Assembly: GCA_027063755.1 (NCBI GenBank)
Contig: JAMORD010000101.1
Location: 1 to 6,890 of the forward strand
DNA length: 6,890 nt
Direction of reading: 5' to 3'
DNA from: a bacterium
GTDB taxonomy: Bacteria > Coprothermobacterota > Coprothermobacteria > Coprothermobacterales > JAADFF01
Both the position numbers and the translations under genes were made by a program. Within the stretch, counting starts at the first letter, position 1. Every line of letters starts with the position of its first letter. Positions 5,217 to 6,890 of this stretch are shown piece by piece. The notes below the pieces were generated by a model. The model did not search any database and had not been told where the DNA came from. It worked only from the letters and a program-made list of their open reading frames with translations.

Positions 5217-6505
5217 CACCTACTTTCTCCAAAAAGATTGTCAAGAATAACCGATGGAGAATATTCTACCCAGTCATCAAGTTCCTGTCCAAAGCTAAGA
5301 AAAGCTATAGGAAGCCCTAGTTCCTTCCATATGGAGAATATGAAACCTCCTTTGGCTGTAGAATCAAGCTTTGTAAGAATAATGCGGGTCACCTGCACGG
5401 CCTCCATAAAGGTCTTGGCCTGTCTAAAAGCAGCCTGCCCCTGAGTGGCATCAAGCACAAGAAAACTCTCATGGGGAGCATCGGGCACAATCTTCTTAAC
5501 AACCCTCTCCATCTTCTTCAGTTCTTCTATGAGGTTTTTCTTGGTAGACATTCTACCAGCCGTATCTACAAGGACAAAGTCGTATCCCCTGGCCTTGGCC
5601 TTTTCTACCCCAGTATAAATAACAGATGATGGATCGGCACCTCTCTCACCAAGATGGGCATCTACACCAACCTTTTCTGCCCACAACCCAAGCTGGTCTG
5701 TGGCAGCAGCCCTAAATGTATCGGCACCAATAACCATCACCTTACCCTTCTTTTTCAATATATGGGCAAACTTTGCAATAGTTGTCGTCTTACCTACACC
5801 ATTGACACCGAAAAAGTAATATACTGTCGGTGGTTCAGATGCTATTTTTATCGGTTCAGGTTTAGGAGGTAAGTATGAAGCAAGAAGTTGGCGAAGTCTC
5901 ATAGTTCGTTCCTCAGGAGGATACTCCTCAACAACATCAAGTAACTCCTCAGCAAGCATAACTCCAAAATCTGCCTTAATGAGAAATGCCAGAAGTTCAT
6001 CCCTCTCATCTTCAGACATCACCTGTATAGAAGAAAAGTCTATGACAGGCGCTGTTTCTTCTCCTTCCTCCTGTATGCTCTCCTTTTCCTTTCTAACCTC
6101 TTCTACAGATTCAGCGACAGATACTGCTTCATTTTCATATACTTCTGCCTCTTCTAAAGAAACGGAAACTTCAACATCTGAAACATCTGTGGTAGTCTTT
6201 GTCTGCGTCTCAGGTACATTCTCAACAGGTAGGGTATCTTCTAAAGCAGGTGTTTCTTCCTGAGATGTGATTGTTGGTGTTTTCTCTTTTTCTACAACCT
6301 CTACCATTTTTTTCTCAGCAGATGCCACTTCTTCCTTTGGCAAAGATTTCTCTGCTTTTTCCTCTTTTTCTACTACAACTTCTGCTCCCTCGTCAGACAA
6401 GATAATATCTTCATCGGCCACCACGGGCTCCCTTTTCTCTACAGGCTTTTCCTCTTTTCTCTTACCAAATGAAAACATCTTTTTAAACTTATCAAGTATT
6501 CCCAC
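5216..6505 (-). CDS. ftsY: Signal recognition particle receptor FtsY
   Basis: FtsY is the membrane-associated GTPase that receives SRP-ribosome complexes and delivers nascent membrane proteins to SecYEG. The 429 residues start with a basic amphipathic segment (MGILDKFKKMFSFGKRK), a likely lipid-binding helix. A long acidic low-complexity A domain (about 18-155, rich in Glu, Val and Lys) follows, then the N domain (about 160-215) and the G domain. The GTPase motifs are intact: GVNGVGKTTT (233-242), DTFRAAA (262-268), DTAGR (314-318), TKLD (378-381) and AKGG (384-387). The closing GxGE motif reads SFGQ (404-407) before ELDD, a mild departure from most FtsY. The start is GTG 6505, with GGAGGAGGG upstream; it lies 14 bases inside the radical SAM gene. 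Its stop overlaps the phosphatase start. FtsY rather than Ffh is shown by the acidic N-terminus and lack of an M domain. Confidence 0.97.
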   Translation of the reverse strand: MGILDKFKKMFSFGKRKEEKPVEKREPVVADEDIILSDEGAEVVVEKEEKAEKSLPKEEVASAEKKMVEVVEKEKTPTITSQEETPALEDTLPVENVPETQTKTTTDVSDVEVSVSLEEAEVYENEAVSVAESVEEVRKEKESIQEEGEETAPVIDFSSIQVMSEDERDELLAFLIKADFGVMLAEELLDVVEEYPPEERTMRLRQLLASYLPPKPEPIKIASEPPTVYYFFGVNGVGKTTTIAKFAHILKKKGKVMVIGADTFRAAATDQLGLWAEKVGVDAHLGERGADPSSVIYTGVEKAKARGYDFVLVDTAGRMSTKKNLIEELKKMERVVKKIVPDAPHESFLVLDATQGQAAFRQAKTFMEAVQVTRIILTKLDSTAKGGFIFSIWKELGLPIAFLSFGQELDDWVEYSPSVILDNLFGESR

Positions 6506-6890
6506 GCTGTATCACCCTCCTCCATCTATCAAACATGCGTCTTTGAGATACAGGTACATCTTCTTCTCTTATCTTACCCTCACTTACGAGTATAAAGTTG
6601 ATAAACGAACGCACCATTTCCCCCAAATTACCCACATATGGACCGGCCACAATGGCCTTTTGCAGTTCTTTGCTATCATGCAGTCCTATCTGTATAACTG
6701 GAATACCGTAATCTTCCAGCTGTCTGACAATACGGGCCAGCTTATATACAGCCTCGTCTACATCAAGTGGCTTATATCTACCTTCCCTATACCACTGGGC
6801 AACTTCTGTTTGTTCAAGCACAATAAGTGGAAAAATACGCACACCTTGTAAGCGATGCTCTTTACTCCACATGGGGATATCGTATATCTC
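6492..6890 (-). CDS. Elp3-like radical SAM protein, C-terminal part (5' partial)
   Basis: The frame is open to the window edge, so this is the last 132 residues of a longer protein; the ATG at 6872 is internal. The fragment matches the C-terminal part of the Elp3-like/TIGR01212-type radical SAM proteins of Clostridia: GVRIFPLIVLEQTEV, then YKPLDVDEAV, then GIPVIQIGLH, then VAGPYVGNLGEMV, equivalent to the usual VRIYPTLV..T.L...Y..G.YKPL, IPVIRIGLQ and VAGPFHPAFGELV. The CxxxCxxC cluster motif would lie upstream, outside the window, so I cannot confirm it. The cellular role of this bacterial group is uncertain. In many Clostridia the gene is found near rnc, smc and ftsY; here it abuts ftsY with a 14-base overlap and no smc between them. 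Confidence 0.8.
   Translation of the reverse strand, partial: EIYDIPMWSKEHRLQGVRIFPLIVLEQTEVAQWYREGRYKPLDVDEAVYKLARIVRQLEDYGIPVIQIGLHDSKELQKAIVAGPYVGNLGEMVRSFINFILVSEGKIREEDVPVSQRRMFDRWRRVIQRGNT

Noticed and set aside
6088-6460. Low-complexity GAA/TTC-rich sequence as a repeat element
   Set aside because: It encodes the acidic A domain of FtsY. I see no regular repeat unit.
6267-6851. A 194-codon plus-strand open frame
   Set aside because: It is antisense to the FtsY acidic domain and the radical SAM gene. Its Ser/Phe/Thr-rich translation is what the reverse complement of Glu/Lys/Val-rich codons produces.
1-6890. CRISPR array, tRNA or rRNA genes, insertion sequence or attachment sites
   Set aside because: I saw no regularly spaced direct repeats, tRNA cloverleaf, transposase or integrase, or terminal inverted repeats. 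Nearly all bases are accounted for by the listed genes.

Overview
The window reads as chromosome from a deep-branching, probably anaerobic and perhaps thermophilic bacterium. TATAAT-type promoter elements, GGAGG-type ribosome binding sites, GTG starts and FtsY point to bacteria. An Elp3-like radical SAM gene upstream of ftsY recalls the Clostridia neighbourhood. ATA and AGA codons are frequent, and one protein resembles archaeal PfpI. I cannot name a genus. Coding density is very high: the only non-coding stretches are 884-900 and 4285-4406, apart from gaps of a few bases between genes.

Layout. (1) 1-883, + strand: the C-terminal part of a HAMP/HD-GYP protein, a likely cyclic-di-GMP phosphodiesterase. 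Its frame is open to the window edge, so its start lies outside. (2) 889-4326, - strand: a five-gene operon running NifS-like protein, NifU-like scaffold with an extra MIP18/DUF59-like domain, small two-helix membrane protein, PfpI/DJ-1 protein and PHP-like protein. It starts at an extended -10 promoter (4318-4326) beside a palindrome (4333-4348). It ends at a strong intrinsic terminator whose stem includes the last codons of the final gene. (3) 4341-6890, - strand: the tail of an operon of Elp3-like radical SAM protein (partial), FtsY and inositol-monophosphatase-family protein, closed by a second hairpin (4350-4379).

The notable unit is the middle operon. Its NifS homologue keeps the sulfur-carrying cysteine loop but has arginine where the PLP-binding lysine belongs, alanine for the PLP-stacking histidine and arginine for the glutamine contacting PLP. 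Its NifU partner keeps all three cluster cysteines and the aspartate, and is fused to a MIP18/DUF59-like domain lacking that family's cysteine. The last gene looks like a PHP-domain protein that has lost most metal ligands. The operon thus pairs an intact Fe-S scaffold with two apparently retired enzymes. I infer a non-canonical Fe-S assembly or cluster-handling module in which the NifS-like protein acts as a structural or cysteine-ligand partner, not as a desulfurase. A PLP-lysine-deficient IscS is, as I recall, known from Archaeoglobus fulgidus. The wider operon, with the fused scaffold, membrane protein and PHP-like protein, is not one I recognise.
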